The position numbers and the translations under genes are program-made. Below, piece after piece: positions 33,078-43,026 of a DNA stretch of 64,000 nt. The notes beneath the pieces are model-generated. The model was not told the origin of the DNA. It searched no databases and saw nothing but the letters and a program-made list of their open reading frames with translations. The first letter of the stretch is position 1. Every line of letters begins with the position of its first letter. The DNA is taken from positions 1 to 64,000 of the forward strand of contig CAWHLK010000056.1 of NCBI GenBank assembly GCA_963829965.1, given 5' to 3'. The stretch is from DASXZH01 sp963829965. GTDB taxonomy: Bacteria > Armatimonadota > Fimbriimonadia > Fimbriimonadales > Fimbriimonadaceae.

Positions 33078-35870
33078 CTAGCCACTTCGGCATCTCCGAC
33101 CAGGTCCTTCACATTGGCCGTCGACCTCCACTTCTAGCGAAACTGGGTGACGATCACGGAGAATCGAACCTCCGTTGTCGCCGTATTCACCGGGAGCACC
33201 TGACACGTACGCACCGTCAGCGATGCCCAAGACCAGCTTAGTCGCCCCGACAGGAACATAAAATAGCTGTGACGAGCCTACTCCGGCCCCGGTCAAACCG
33301 TCCCCAACGAAAAAGACTTGTCGTAGCAACGGACTGTACGCCGCCTGCTCATATCCAGCCAACGAGCCGTATGTGTAGTCGGGCGGCGGTCGAAGCGAGC
33401 TGAAATCACCGCTGGGTAAGAACACGCCGAGGAGCATGCCAACGTTGGGGCCGTTGATTCCGGAGATTGGGCCATAGGCGGAAATGTCCGTGTGCGTGTC
33501 GTTGATCTGTGAAACGCCGTCAGGCGGAGAGGTGTTACTGGGGCCAGCCCAGTATATTGTGCCGGTAGCGCTTATCTCGATCCAAGAGCCCTGGTAATCC
33601 GCAACGTCAAGCACCGGAGCCAGGGTCCCGCCGCCTCCACCAGCAGGGTCCGGCGCAGATACGCCGTAGCCGAAGATGTTTGCGGTGCCCGGCACGTTGA
33701 TGTTCGTCTGAAGGACAGGCAAATAACCGTCGATTTCAATGATATAGGAGCGGATGTTACCGCCCCCATCATCTGTGACATCGGCCCACAGCTCAGCGGG
33801 GGCGCTTGGGTCAGCGTCGTTTATGTAGCAAGCATGCATCTCGGGTGCCCCCCCGTTACCATTGTTAGGCTCACCGGGGCACCAACTCGTGTAGCCCCAT
33901 GTCTCACCAGTTATCCATGTCCAACCCGTACTCGGGGTCACTCGAGGTTCTGGAGCCGTTGCCCCTAGGTAAGGGCCTGCCGCAACCCAATACTTCGGGT
34001 CGTCGATTAAGCTGAAGACAAAGTCGTTCTCAGCTTGGCTCGTGATCGTGGCGAGATGCCCGCCTTGTGCCTCGCAAGCCTGCTCTGCAGCCGTCCAGCT
34101 CAGTGCACCCACGGAGGCGACTGCCTTGTACCAGTGTCCATTTCCGGACCATTGCGAGTAACCCGCGTATAGGGGCATCGTGTTCCTGATTAGCCTACCG
34201 GTGTTGCTGCAGAGTAGGGCTGCTCCGCTCGGGCCGACGGCTGGAGAAGACTCCGCGTAGTCTTGCTCCGCTGCCGAGGCAAGCAGAGCCCCGCCTGAAC
34301 TCAGCTCGTACATGTTGCCGCCCTCTGAGGCGAAAAAGATGCTCCCCGATTGACCTATAGCTGGCGAACATCCTACAGAATCCCCGGCGTTGTAGACCCA
34401 TTCAGCATGCCCGTTTGCTCCGTCGATTGCGTACAAGTGCGCATCGTCCGAGCCAATGTAAACGCTTCCCAAGGAGCCCAGGCATGGCGACGAATGGATC
34501 ACCCAACCAGTTTGGTAGCTCCAAATCATAGTACCGGTCGTAGAGTTCAGGCCGTAAACTTTGCCGTCGTAACTGCCAAAATACACTCTGCCGTCAGCAA
34601 TGGCGGGCGAAGAGTCAACGAACGAACCGGTCCTAAATGTCCATTTCAGCTTCGGAACCGTCGTGTCAATTGCGTACATATCAAAATCGTCGCTCCCAAC
34701 GTAAAGGGTTCCATCGCTTGCCAGATTCGGGGAAGAGTCGACTGCGCCCCCGGTCTGGTATCGCCAGTAAAGAGACCCGTCCGTCTGACTCAGAGCGTAG
34801 ATGTAGTGATCGAATGAGCCAACATATATCTTCCCGTCCGCTCCGATGGCCGGTGTGCTACTGACAGGACCGCCGGTCTCATGTCGCCAAATGAGAGCTC
34901 CAGTGGCTCCATTCAGAGCATATACATAGCCGTCGGCAGAGCCTATGAATACGACGTTTTGGGCCGAAACGACAGGCGAAGAGCTCACACGGTCACCGGT
35001 CTTGAATGCCCATACCAAATGACCCTTTAAGGGTTCGAAGCAATAGACATAGCCGTCGTCCGCCCCAACATATATGTCGCCGAGTTCGCCGACCGCAGGC
35101 GAGGAGGAGACAGATAAGCCAATTGGGGCCGTCCAGTCGCTAGCAGACGGCAAGTTTATGGTCTGCCCGGTATTGCGCGCATCTCCACGGAATTTCGGCC
35201 ACGGGGCATCATCGTTGAGGCCGAGGCCGAGAACAGTTATTGAGCAACTCTTCGAAACTGAACCCAGTGCCGCCTTCACGCTGACCTGGGTGACCTCATG
35301 CGGGACGCCTGTTGCGAAGGAAAGACTGGAACTAGACGCCAAGGATGGAATGGGCAGTGTTTCGGGGACATCAACGAGTTGCGGGTCGGATGAGGACAGG
35401 GAAACGTTCAAACCACCCTCCGGGGCACTCCCTGTCAAAGTGACCGTAACCCTGCCCGGCCTACCTCCGTAAACCGTCCCGGGATTAATCGTAACAGAGA
35501 GCACGGTTGGCGGATTAACCGTCAGGTTGGCGGTGGCGAAATCTCCGCCGCCAACGGCAAGGACGGCCGCAGTGGTCTGGGCGCCGACCGGTGTCGTCGT
35601 TATCGTAAACGTTGTGGACCTCGATCCAGCCGGTACGGTCACCGTCGCCGGAGTTTTTGCACAAGCTTTGTTGCTCGAAAGGCTCACGCGCAAACCCGTG
35701 GATGACGCTTCACTGGACAGGGTCACGGTGGCAACGGCGGAAGATCCGCCATAGAGCGACGCAGGCTTCAGAGAGAGAGAGGAGACCTGCTGGCCGAAAC
35801 CGTAGGAAGCAAAAAACAGAAGCATTATGAAGCAGATAAGCCATCGGCCAATATTGCTAGGTGTCATCAT
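33078..35870 (-). CDS. Large secreted PQQ-propeller protein with C-type-lectin and LecA-like domains
   Basis: About 930 residues from the ATG at 35870, which has AAGGAG before it and starts the signal peptide (GRWLICFIMLLFFASYGFG). Then two Ig-like calcium-free repeats (SLKPASLYGGSSA, INPGTVYGGRPG), a beta-propeller of seven or eight PQQ-type blades (for example IYVGADDGYVYCFEP, YVYALNGATGALIWRHETGGPVSSTP in part), a C-type-lectin-like domain (GHWYKAV...WTWITGETWGYTSWCPGEPNN) and a C-terminal domain with GATKLVLGIADGAYVSGAPGEYGDNGGS resembling LecA-like galactose-binding modules. The last ~27 residues are probably out of frame: shifting one base after NGGS yields a natural FSVIVTQFR ending with a stop at 33134-33136. 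Likely an adhesive surface protein. Confidence 0.7.
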   Translation of the reverse strand: MMTPSNIGRWLICFIMLLFFASYGFGQQVSSLSLKPASLYGGSSAVATVTLSSEASSTGLRVSLSSNKACAKTPATVTVPAGSRSTTFTITTTPVGAQTTAAVLAVGGGDFATANLTVNPPTVLSVTINPGTVYGGRPGRVTVTLTGSAPEGGLNVSLSSSDPQLVDVPETLPIPSLASSSSLSFATGVPHEVTQVSVKAALGSVSKSCSITVLGLGLNDDAPWPKFRGDARNTGQTINLPSASDWTAPIGLSVSSSPAVGELGDIYVGADDGYVYCFEPLKGHLVWAFKTGDRVSSSPVVSAQNVVFIGSADGYVYALNGATGALIWRHETGGPVSSTPAIGADGKIYVGSFDHYIYALSQTDGSLYWRYQTGGAVDSSPNLASDGTLYVGSDDFDMYAIDTTVPKLKWTFRTGSFVDSSPAIADGRVYFGSYDGKVYGLNSTTGTMIWSYQTGWVIHSSPCLGSLGSVYIGSDDAHLYAIDGANGHAEWVYNAGDSVGCSPAIGQSGSIFFASEGGNMYELSSGGALLASAAEQDYAESSPAVGPSGAALLCSNTGRLIRNTMPLYAGYSQWSGNGHWYKAVASVGALSWTAAEQACEAQGGHLATITSQAENDFVFSLIDDPKYWVAAGPYLGATAPEPRVTPSTGWTWITGETWGYTSWCPGEPNNGNGGAPEMHACYINDADPSAPAELWADVTDDGGGNIRSYIIEIDGYLPVLQTNINVPGTANIFGYGVSAPDPAGGGGGTLAPVLDVADYQGSWIEISATGTIYWAGPSNTSPPDGVSQINDTHTDISAYGPISGINGPNVGMLLGVFLPSGDFSSLRPPPDYTYGSLAGYEQAAYSPLLRQVFFVGDGLTGAGVGSSQLFYVPVGATKLVLGIADGAYVSGAPGEYGDNGGSILRDRHPVSLEVEVDGQCEGPGRRCRSG

Positions 35871-35939
35871 GGCGAACTCCTTCTGCAAGAACCGCCATCT
35901 ATGGCGGAAATGCAGCAATTTGTAGCACTTTAGCACTTA

Positions 35940-36435
35940 ACGCCCAATAGATGCCCGCTGACGTAGCGCTCATTGGCTCCTCTATATGTTGGTGGCTTGG
36001 GCTTTGCTTTCACGCCCGATCGCCCCGCATCCCCGGCCCGGAGAGCCCCGCATGGGCAAAACATGAGCCTAAGAGCAGTTCCGAAGTGCGTATAGGTCGG
36101 GCCTACCGCCACGAATCCCGGCCTTTCCCGTCCGCTAAAACGTCCGGCAAAGCCGGACCCAAATAGAGAGCGCAGCGAACGTTGTCATCGCGAGGAGCGA
36201 AGCGACGTGGCGACGAGGCCACCCCCTCTTCTTCCGGGGGCGTAAAGTCTGGCGCGGCAAGCGCCAGACTTTACGCCCCAAAAAACAGGACCACCCAACA
36301 GCAGCGAGCGAGCCAACCACCCTCCTGGAGGTCCAAAGGGCCGAAATGGGATAGCCCAGGCCGAAGGCCTGGGTAGCGTCGCCCGTTTATCTCCGGGAGC
36401 CCTGAATGGGCGAAAGGTCAATCGCGCCAATACCA
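35940..36435. repeat. REP-rich gene-free spacer with a perfect 17-bp hairpin
   Basis: Nothing coding in about 570 bp. It contains a perfect hairpin at 36239-36277 (17-bp stem GGCGTAAAGTCTGGCGC, loop GGCAA), a TGTCATCGCGAGGAGCGAAGCG element at 36183, which is an intergenic repeat type seen in many unrelated bacteria, and a hairpin GCCCAGGCC-GAA-GGCCTGGG at about 36353-36373. No T-tract follows any of them. Confidence 0.7.
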
Positions 36436-36439
36436 AACC

Positions 36440-36961
36440 CTACGCCCGCCACTTCGGCATCGCCGACCACCACGTTTCCTGCAGCCCATCAGCAAGCTCT
36501 TTCACATTGCCCGGCGCAAGCTCGCTTAAGTCGAAATAATAAGTGCTGCCCTGCGGCCCGCCCGGGCTGTCATACCGAAACTCCGTCTTGGTTACCTGCG
36601 AATGCAGAAAAACCAGCCGAGGGTATTTGCCGTGCCGGGTTTCCCGCTCACGAACGATTGCCTCCCGGATAGCCTCGCCCTCATCGATCTCGTCAAACTG
36701 CCACATGATCCTGTGGCGCCCGTCCGCAGACAAGCGAACGCAAGCCTGAACCACCCCAACATAGGGCACGCCCTTGCTGATGTAATCGCCGATGTACTTC
36801 GCCGGATAGTGCTTGTAGCTCGGATCCTCCGCCGGGCAAGAATAAACCTTGTGCTCCAAAAAATCCTTGGGCCACTTGGCGGCGTTTACCACCACCATCC
36901 GCAACTCGGGAGGAGTCTGTCGCATTACCGCGCGTTTTACCCGGAAGGCACCCTGTTCCAA
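36440..36961 (-). CDS. Conserved-looking hypothetical protein
   Basis: 173 residues, soluble. It begins, if the TTG at 36961 with CGAGG five bases upstream is used, MEQGAFRVKRAVMRQTPPELR; an internal ATG at 36898 (MVVVNAAKWPKDFLEHKVYSC) is an alternative. The body has VGVVQACVRLSADGRHRIMWQFDEID, FLHSQVTKTEFRYDSPGGPQ and a Trp-rich end. No family recognised. It points away from the nuclease-like gene at 37060 and may share a bidirectional promoter region with it. Confidence 0.5.
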   Translation of the reverse strand: MEQGAFRVKRAVMRQTPPELRMVVVNAAKWPKDFLEHKVYSCPAEDPSYKHYPAKYIGDYISKGVPYVGVVQACVRLSADGRHRIMWQFDEIDEGEAIREAIVRERETRHGKYPRLVFLHSQVTKTEFRYDSPGGPQGSTYYFDLSELAPGNVKELADGLQETWWSAMPKWRA

Positions 36962-37059
36962 AAAAACCTCGGGGCGCTCAAAAGCACCCGGAAGCTTTAT
37001 CCTTGGATCACGTAACTTAAATACACGCTAAATGTTCAAGAATCCATCCATAATGGGCC

Positions 37060-37593
37060 ATGGATGAATGGGTGCAGCTTCTTTCGACCGCTATGACAGA
37101 TGGGTTACCAGGGCCAAACGACCTCGCCTTCTTTGCCCTAACCTCAAAGATCGAAGGCGTTGTCCGGGACAGTGTTGCGCTACATATCCATCGCAAGTAT
37201 CCCGCGCTGGTCGCCACGCGCGAGTTCCGCCGCTGCGATCTGGCGGTGTTCGATCCGCAGGACAACGAAGGGTCTAATGCATCAACGGCAACGGCACTGT
37301 TCTCTATCGAGTTCAAGGCGGACGGCTCCGGTAAGTTCAGGACCCCTGAAGGAAGCAAAGATGCAGCTAAATTGGTGACCGACGACCTAGCGGCCTCACC
37401 AGCCAAGTGCCCTCGTAGCGGAGCGCATTTTGCAATCCTGACGGTAGTCGCCATCCACGGCAATCCCGACAGGGGGGTAAGCTTTCCCTGGGCGATCAAA
37501 TATTACACCGGCGTAGAAAGGTACTGCGACAGGACCCTCACAGAGCAATTACGACCGCTCTTCAGAGGGTCTCGCCGGAGCCCTAAGGTCTAG
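37060..37593 (+). CDS. Hypothetical protein with PD-(D/E)XK-like motif
   Basis: 177 residues. The arrangement REFRRCDLAVFDPQ (Asp) followed about 30 residues later by ALFSIEFKADG (Glu-x-Lys) is the D...ExK pattern of PD-(D/E)XK nucleases, preceded by a helical N-terminus. CATAAT (37049-37054) lies five bases before the ATG. The position, at the start of the restriction island, makes a defence-linked nuclease plausible. The motif alone is weak evidence. Confidence 0.5.
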   Translation: MDEWVQLLSTAMTDGLPGPNDLAFFALTSKIEGVVRDSVALHIHRKYPALVATREFRRCDLAVFDPQDNEGSNASTATALFSIEFKADGSGKFRTPEGSKDAAKLVTDDLAASPAKCPRSGAHFAILTVVAIHGNPDRGVSFPWAIKYYTGVERYCDRTLTEQLRPLFRGSRRSPKV

Positions 37594-37944
37594 CCCCAGC
37601 GGCTTGAACGTCGGACTCGCCAATTGTGGCCGCACTGGAGAAGGCACTTGTTGGGGCTACAGTGTTCAGGTCGGCTGGTGGCTTTACGTGGGCCCCGACC
37701 CGCTTAGGGAGCGGTGAGAGCTCAAGAGGGCCCCGGAGCACGGCCGTCAGAGCCCCCAACTACCGCGACGAAAGACCGACGAACCTGCTGCCGACGTCCG
37801 CCTCGCACCGAAGCAGCCCGTTCCATGAGGGCTTGCGCCTTCTGACGTTGCACGAGACTGTTTTAATTCCTGTCGGCACCGAAGCACTCTGACCTATGAC
37901 GGTTAGCTCCCTATGAACAGTCTTGCTGTAAAATCCGACCTGGA
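37594..37944. other. Gene-free stretch in the island
   Basis: 351 bp. An 88-codon open frame (37626-37892) is present but is low in hydrophobic core residues and has no ribosome site; I do not call it. No strong hairpin or repeat was seen. Confidence 0.4.
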
Positions 37945-38241
37945 ATGCATTTCATTGTTTCCTGGGACATTAAGGCTGTTGGTGATCTGATAAAGCCCGT
38001 TGAGGACGGACTGAAGGGACGTCTTGAAGGCTACTCCTGGGTTCGGCCACTGCCAAACTTCTATGTCGTAAGGGTGGCCAACAAGGCCGAGTACGATGCT
38101 GTACTTGGCAAGCTAGTAGAATTTGCTAAAGAGCACCCAAAGGCCCTCCATTTCATTGTATCGCCGTTGATGTCGGGAGGCAGCTACAACGGTTGGCTTC
38201 CAAGCGACCTGTGGCCCAAGCTCCGGGAGCATTCGGAGTGA
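37945..38241 (+). CDS. Small Cas2/SinR-like protein
   Basis: 98 residues: MHFIVSWDIK forms a first beta strand, WVRPLPNFYVVRV a second, and the end reads HFIVSPLMSGGSYNGWLPSDLW. The strand-helix-strand layout, the short length and the GWLP...W ending resemble the SinR-like relatives of Cas2 (ferredoxin-fold) found in defence islands. No CRISPR array or other cas gene is present. Its stop overlaps the GTG of the next gene (GTGA), so the two form a coupled pair. Confidence 0.45.
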   Translation: MHFIVSWDIKAVGDLIKPVEDGLKGRLEGYSWVRPLPNFYVVRVANKAEYDAVLGKLVEFAKEHPKALHFIVSPLMSGGSYNGWLPSDLWPKLREHSE

Positions 38242-38639
38242 GCACGACAGGAGGAGGCCCGGACGCTCGGCCTCCAGAACAGGTTGACGGGACCAAGTCC
38301 AACGCACCCTCGACGGACAACCCTGTCGCAAGAGGCTTGAATGTAGCTGTGCTCGTCCCAGACACGATAGAAATTAGGATGGTGGACGCCTCGGCACTGC
38401 AGGACTACGAGGTTTGGATCCTAATTACGTCCGTTCTCGGCAGTGCTGTAGTCGGCTTTGTCGTCGCGCTGTGGCAATCAAGCTCCTCTAAGGACGGACT
38501 GGACAAGGGCCTGATCATGCCCCTTGTCGTCTTTGCCATACTCATGGCCATTTCCGGCGCAATGTTGGTTTCAAAGAGAAGGAAGCTGACAAAGAAGTCA
38601 CGGGCCATAAAACTGAGAGCCACGGACGCCTCGGAGTAG
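38238..38639 (+). CDS. Two-helix membrane protein coupled to the Cas2/SinR-like gene
   Basis: About 133 residues from the GTG at 38238, chosen because it gives a GTGA overlap with the upstream stop; an ATG at 38193 would overlap that gene by 49 bases. A Pro/Gly-rich start is followed by two transmembrane helices (VWILITSVLGSAVVGFVVAL and GLIMPLVVFAILMAISGAML) and a basic tail (SKRRKLTKKSRAIK). No family recognised. A small nuclease-like protein coupled to a membrane protein is a layout seen in abortive-infection systems; here that is conjecture. Confidence 0.55.
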   Translation: MSTTGGGPDARPPEQVDGTKSNAPSTDNPVARGLNVAVLVPDTIEIRMVDASALQDYEVWILITSVLGSAVVGFVVALWQSSSSKDGLDKGLIMPLVVFAILMAISGAMLVSKRRKLTKKSRAIKLRATDASE

Positions 38640-38825
38640 CAAGCCGACGTCTGAATCGGTTGTTTTACTGCGGTCAGGAGCCTAAAGCACTTTCCAGTGA
38701 ATTAGAAAACGACCAGCCTCGATCAGGACAATGGCGCTGGACTCGCAAGAAGCACATCAATGGTATCTCACGCTCAACCGCCATGCCATGACGAAGTCCA
38801 ACTCCGGTTACAATGTAATGGTTGC

Positions 38826-41672
38826 ATGGCGAACCAGAACGCGGAGCAAAAAGCAAGGGACCAAATAGACAAACAGCTGGCAAAAGCCGGCTGGGAGGTG
38901 CAGGACTACGCCAACATAAACCTCACCCAGCCGGCCGTAGCCGTAAGAGAATTCCCAATGGCCAGAGGCTACGGTAAAGCCGACTACCTCCTCTACATTA
39001 ACAAGCGCGTCGTCGGAGTAGTAGAGGCCAAACCGGAGGGCACCACCCTGGCAGGAGTCGAAGTCCAAACGGAAAAATACAGCGAAGGCCTCCCGCCCAA
39101 TCTGCCCGCCATCAGCCGGCCCCTCCCATTCCTCTATCAAAGCACCGGCGTCGAAACCTATTTCACCAACAGCCTCGATCCCGAGCCCACCAGCCGCGAC
39201 GTCTTCACGTTTCTCCGCCCCGAAACAATGCGCGATCAGTTGGACATCGCCCCAATCGCAACCGGCGTTAGAGAAGCGGCCGCCGTCTACTTCAGGCCAA
39301 CCTTACTGCAAAGCCTTCAAGACATGCCCCCGCTCGACTCAAAAGGCATGCGCGATTGCCAGCGGGACGCCATAACGAACCTTGAACAATCCCTAGCCCA
39401 CAACAAACGAAGAGCGTTAATCCAAATGCAAACCGGCAGCGGCAAAACCTACACCGCCGTCGCCGAATCCTACCGCCTCATCAAGTACGGCAACGCCAAA
39501 CGCGTCCTCTTCCTCGTAGACCGGGGCAACCTGGGGAGACAAACAAAAGGCGAGTTCGACCAATACATAACCCCCGATGACGGTCGCAAGTTCACCGAAC
39601 TCTACAACGTCCAACTGCTCACTTCCAACAAAATCGACCCCGTCGCCAAGGTCGTCATCACCACCATCCAGCGCCTCTACTCCATCCTCCAGGGCGAAGA
39701 AGAACTGGACCCCGAGAACGAGGAAGAATCCGCCGCAAGCGCCTTCGCCAAGTTTCAAAAGCAGCCCCTGCCCGTCGTCTACAACCCCGTCGTCCCCATC
39801 GAAACCTTCGATTTCGTCTTCACCGACGAGTGCCACCGAAGCATCTACAACCTCTGGCGGCAAGTGCTGGAATATTTCGACGCCTATCTCATCGGCCTCA
39901 CCGCAACCCCCAGCAAGCAAACCCTCGGCTTTTTCCACAAGAACCTCGTCATGGAATACGGCCACGCCCAAGCCGTCGCCGATGGCGTGAATGTCGATTT
40001 CGACGTTTACAAAATCGACACAAAAATCACCAAAGAAGGCGGCATCGCCGAAGCCGGAACCATTGTCGATAAGAGAGATAGAAGAAGCCGGAGAGTCCGC
40101 TGGGAAGAGCTCGAAGACGACGTCAACTACGCCCCCAACCAGCTAGACCGGGCAGTAGTAGTTCCCGACCAAATAAGAACCGTCATCCGCACCTTTCGCG
40201 ATAAGCTCTTCACCGAAATCTTCCCCGGTCGCACCGAAGTGCCCAAAACCCTGATTTTCGCCAAAGACGACAGCCACGCCGAAGACATCGTCCGCATCGT
40301 CCGCGAGGAGTTCGGCAAAGGCAACGACTTCTGCCAAAAAATCACCTACCGAACAACCGCCGCCAAAGTGGTCGATCAGGAAACCGGCGAGGTCACCTAC
40401 CAGCAAACCGGCCTAAATCCGGAAACCCTCCTTAAAGCATTCCGCAACAGCTACAACCCGCGAATCGCCGTAACCGTGGACATGATCGCCACCGGAACCG
40501 ACGTTAAGCCCCTGGAGATCGTATTCTTCATGCGGGACGTGTTAAGCGGCAACTATTTTGAGCAGATGAAGGGTCGCGGCTGCCGCGTGGTTTCAGCAAC
40601 CGAGTTCCGAAACGTCACCCCCGATGGCATCAACAAAGACCGCTATGTCATCGTCGACGCAGTAGGCGTAACCGAGCGCGAACGCCGAACCGATTCGCCG
40701 CCATTAGAAAAGAAGCCGGGAGTTCCGCTAAAGGTCGTTCTCCAAGCCGTAGGCGCAGGAGCAACCGACCCCGAAGTAACAACCACCCTCGCAAGCCGCC
40801 TTTCCAGATTGGACAAAGTAATCGGCCCAGGCCCCCGAAAGCAGATCGAAGAACTCGCCGGCGCGACAATCCGCGACCTCATGCACAACCTCGTCATGAG
40901 CACGGACCCGGATTTCGTGGAATCGGAAACCCTCATTGCTCAGAGGGAAAGGCCGGAAGCAACCGCAGCAGAGATCGGGCAGCAAATGCGAGAGACAGCC
41001 CTGGAGCCGTTCCACAACCCCCAGCTCCGCCAAGTAATCCTCATGGCCCAGCAGGACGCGGAGCAAACCATCCACACCGAAGGCCAAGACGAGCTCCTTT
41101 TCGCCGGAGCAAGCATCGAAGCCACCGAAAGAGCCCGAACCACCATCCAATCGTTCCGCGCATACCTAGAAGAACACAAGGACGAGATCACCGCCATCCA
41201 ACTTCTCTACAGCCGCCGAAAAGGCCAAGGCCCAACCTATAAGCAACTAAAAGAACTCGCCCAAACCGTAGAAGCCCCACCCCGAAGCTGGACCCCCGAG
41301 CGCCTATGGCAAGCCTACGAAACCCTGGAGAAGTCCAAAGTCAAAGGCCACACTCGCGGAATGGTCACCGACCTGGTCTCCCTCGTCCGCTTCGCGCTGG
41401 AGCAAGAATCCATCCTCGCGCCTTTTGCCGAAACCGTGGAGGACCGTTTCCAACGCTGGCTCTCCGAACAAGGGGCAACTAGGTTTACCGAAGAGCAACT
41501 ACGCTGGCTCCGAATGATCAAAGACCACATCGCCGCAAGCTTAACCCTGGATGTCGAAGACCTCGAGCTTTCGCCATTTAACCAAGAGGGCGGCTTGGGC
41601 AAGGCGTACCAGGTCTTCGGGGATGGGCTGCCGAACCTATTGAAGGAGCTAAACGAGGTTCTGGTCGCGTGA
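38826..41672 (+). CDS. hsdR: Type I restriction endonuclease, R subunit
   Basis: About 948 residues from ATG 38826; earlier in-frame ATGs exist but add no family sequence. Nuclease domain near the N-terminus with Asp 53 (GYGKADYLLYI) and Glu-Ala-Lys 68-70 (VVEAKPEG). SF2 helicase motor: Walker A QTGSGKT (about 203-209), DECH in FTDECHRS (about 333), LTATPS and the motif VI-like MKGRGCR. A helical C-terminal domain contacts the methylase core. It cleaves unmodified DNA after ATP-driven translocation. GTGA overlap with hsdS. The frame is intact throughout. Confidence 0.93.
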   Translation: MANQNAEQKARDQIDKQLAKAGWEVQDYANINLTQPAVAVREFPMARGYGKADYLLYINKRVVGVVEAKPEGTTLAGVEVQTEKYSEGLPPNLPAISRPLPFLYQSTGVETYFTNSLDPEPTSRDVFTFLRPETMRDQLDIAPIATGVREAAAVYFRPTLLQSLQDMPPLDSKGMRDCQRDAITNLEQSLAHNKRRALIQMQTGSGKTYTAVAESYRLIKYGNAKRVLFLVDRGNLGRQTKGEFDQYITPDDGRKFTELYNVQLLTSNKIDPVAKVVITTIQRLYSILQGEEELDPENEEESAASAFAKFQKQPLPVVYNPVVPIETFDFVFTDECHRSIYNLWRQVLEYFDAYLIGLTATPSKQTLGFFHKNLVMEYGHAQAVADGVNVDFDVYKIDTKITKEGGIAEAGTIVDKRDRRSRRVRWEELEDDVNYAPNQLDRAVVVPDQIRTVIRTFRDKLFTEIFPGRTEVPKTLIFAKDDSHAEDIVRIVREEFGKGNDFCQKITYRTTAAKVVDQETGEVTYQQTGLNPETLLKAFRNSYNPRIAVTVDMIATGTDVKPLEIVFFMRDVLSGNYFEQMKGRGCRVVSATEFRNVTPDGINKDRYVIVDAVGVTERERRTDSPPLEKKPGVPLKVVLQAVGAGATDPEVTTTLASRLSRLDKVIGPGPRKQIEELAGATIRDLMHNLVMSTDPDFVESETLIAQRERPEATAAEIGQQMRETALEPFHNPQLRQVILMAQQDAEQTIHTEGQDELLFAGASIEATERARTTIQSFRAYLEEHKDEITAIQLLYSRRKGQGPTYKQLKELAQTVEAPPRSWTPERLWQAYETLEKSKVKGHTRGMVTDLVSLVRFALEQESILAPFAETVEDRFQRWLSEQGATRFTEEQLRWLRMIKDHIAASLTLDVEDLELSPFNQEGGLGKAYQVFGDGLPNLLKELNEVLVA

Positions 41673-43025
41673 GCACGCTCCTCCAAGCGGCCCCAGAAGT
41701 TACAAGTGCCAAATGGGCCACTGCTCGCCTCGGCGAAATACTACCGCTCACATACGGAAAGGCAAAAGGGGAGGAGCAGGGATACCCGAGAGCCAACACG
41801 GCTGTCTACGGATCAAGCGGACAGTTCGGCATACACCCGAGAGCGCTAACCAAAGGTCCCACAATCATCGTTGGCAGAAAAGGAGCCGCAGGCTGCGTCC
41901 ACTATTCCCCGGAGCCATGCTGGCCAACAGACACGGCTTACTACTCTGAAGGAAATGACCTCGTTCATCTCCCGTTTTTTCGATATCTTCTAGATTGGCT
42001 GCAGCTATCCAAGTTTGACAAGTCCACAGCGATACCAAGCCTAAGTAGGGACGATTACAACGCGATAGTCGTCCATTATCCACCGGATCTATCCGACCAA
42101 CGCGGCATCGTCGAAAAGATCGAGGAACAATTCTCGCGCCTAGACGCCGGGATCGCCGCCCTGAAGCGCGCTCAAGCAAACCTGAAGCGCTACCGCGCCT
42201 CAGTCCTAAAAGCCGCCTGCGAAGGCCGCCTCGTCCCAACCGAAGCCGAACTTGCCCGCAAGGAGGGCCGAGACTACCAGACGGGAGATCAACTCTTTAA
42301 ACAAATACACGCCGAGAGGCGCCAACAATGGGAGAGCGACCGGCTTAAAAGAGGCCAGAAGACAACCGGCTATGTGGACCACATTCGGACCGACGAACCT
42401 CCCTCCCCCGTGCCGGATGGTTGGAAATGGGTCGAACTTGGCGACTTGACCTGGTCCGTTAAGGACGGACCCCACTTTAGCCCGAAATATGTCGAAGATG
42501 GAATTCCGTTTATCTCGGGCGGCAACGTCCGGCCCGAGGGTGTCGACTTCACCAAAGCAAAAAGAATTTCGACAGAGCTTCACGCTGAGCCTGAGTCAGC
42601 GCTGCAAGCCCGAACTAGGAGACATTCTCTACACCAAAGGGGGAACGACCGGAATCGCGAGAGTCAACACATACCCGCAGGAGTTCAACGTGTGGGTTCA
42701 TGTAGCAGTGCTGAAGCTTGCCCAGTCGCTAAATCCTTTCTTTCTGCAGCACACTCTAAACTCGCCGGAGGCGTACAAGCAGGCACAGAGATTTACCCAC
42801 GGCGTAGGCAATCAGGATCTGGGCCTTACCAGAATGGTGAGGATAAGATTCGGACTGCCGCCTCTCGCAGAGCAAGAGCGTATTGTCGCAGAAGTCGAGA
42901 GGCGACTAAGCATCGCAGACAAGCTCGAAGCAACCATCACCGCCAACCTCCTCCGCGCCAACCGGATGCGCCAAGCCATCCTCAAACAAGCCTTTGTCAA
43001 GATTCCCGGTCCGGGAGGCAACTAA
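41669..43025 (+). CDS. hsdS: Type I restriction specificity subunit (frameshifted)
   Basis: Two target-recognition halves, each followed by a helical spacer. The first half (WATARLGEILPLTYGKAKGEE ... YNAIVVHYPP) ends in the spacer DQRGIVEKIEEQFSRLDAGI; the second starts VPDGWKWVELGDLTW. Near 42570-42600 the frame shifts, and the rest (LGDILYTKGGTTGIARV ... PPLAEQERIVAEVERRLSIADKL) is read in the next frame to the stop at 43023-43025. Joined length about 452 residues, normal for HsdS. Start GTG overlaps the hsdR stop. If the shift were real, the protein would lack its second spacer and change specificity; a sequence error is simpler. Confidence 0.85.
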
Positions 43026-43026
43026 A

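Noticed and set aside
37626..37892. 88-codon frame in the island
   Set aside because: Low complexity, no ribosome site or TANNNT box, no recognisable motif.
37945..38241. CRISPR-Cas, suggested by the Cas2-like protein
   Set aside because: No direct-repeat/spacer array and no other cas gene anywhere in the window.
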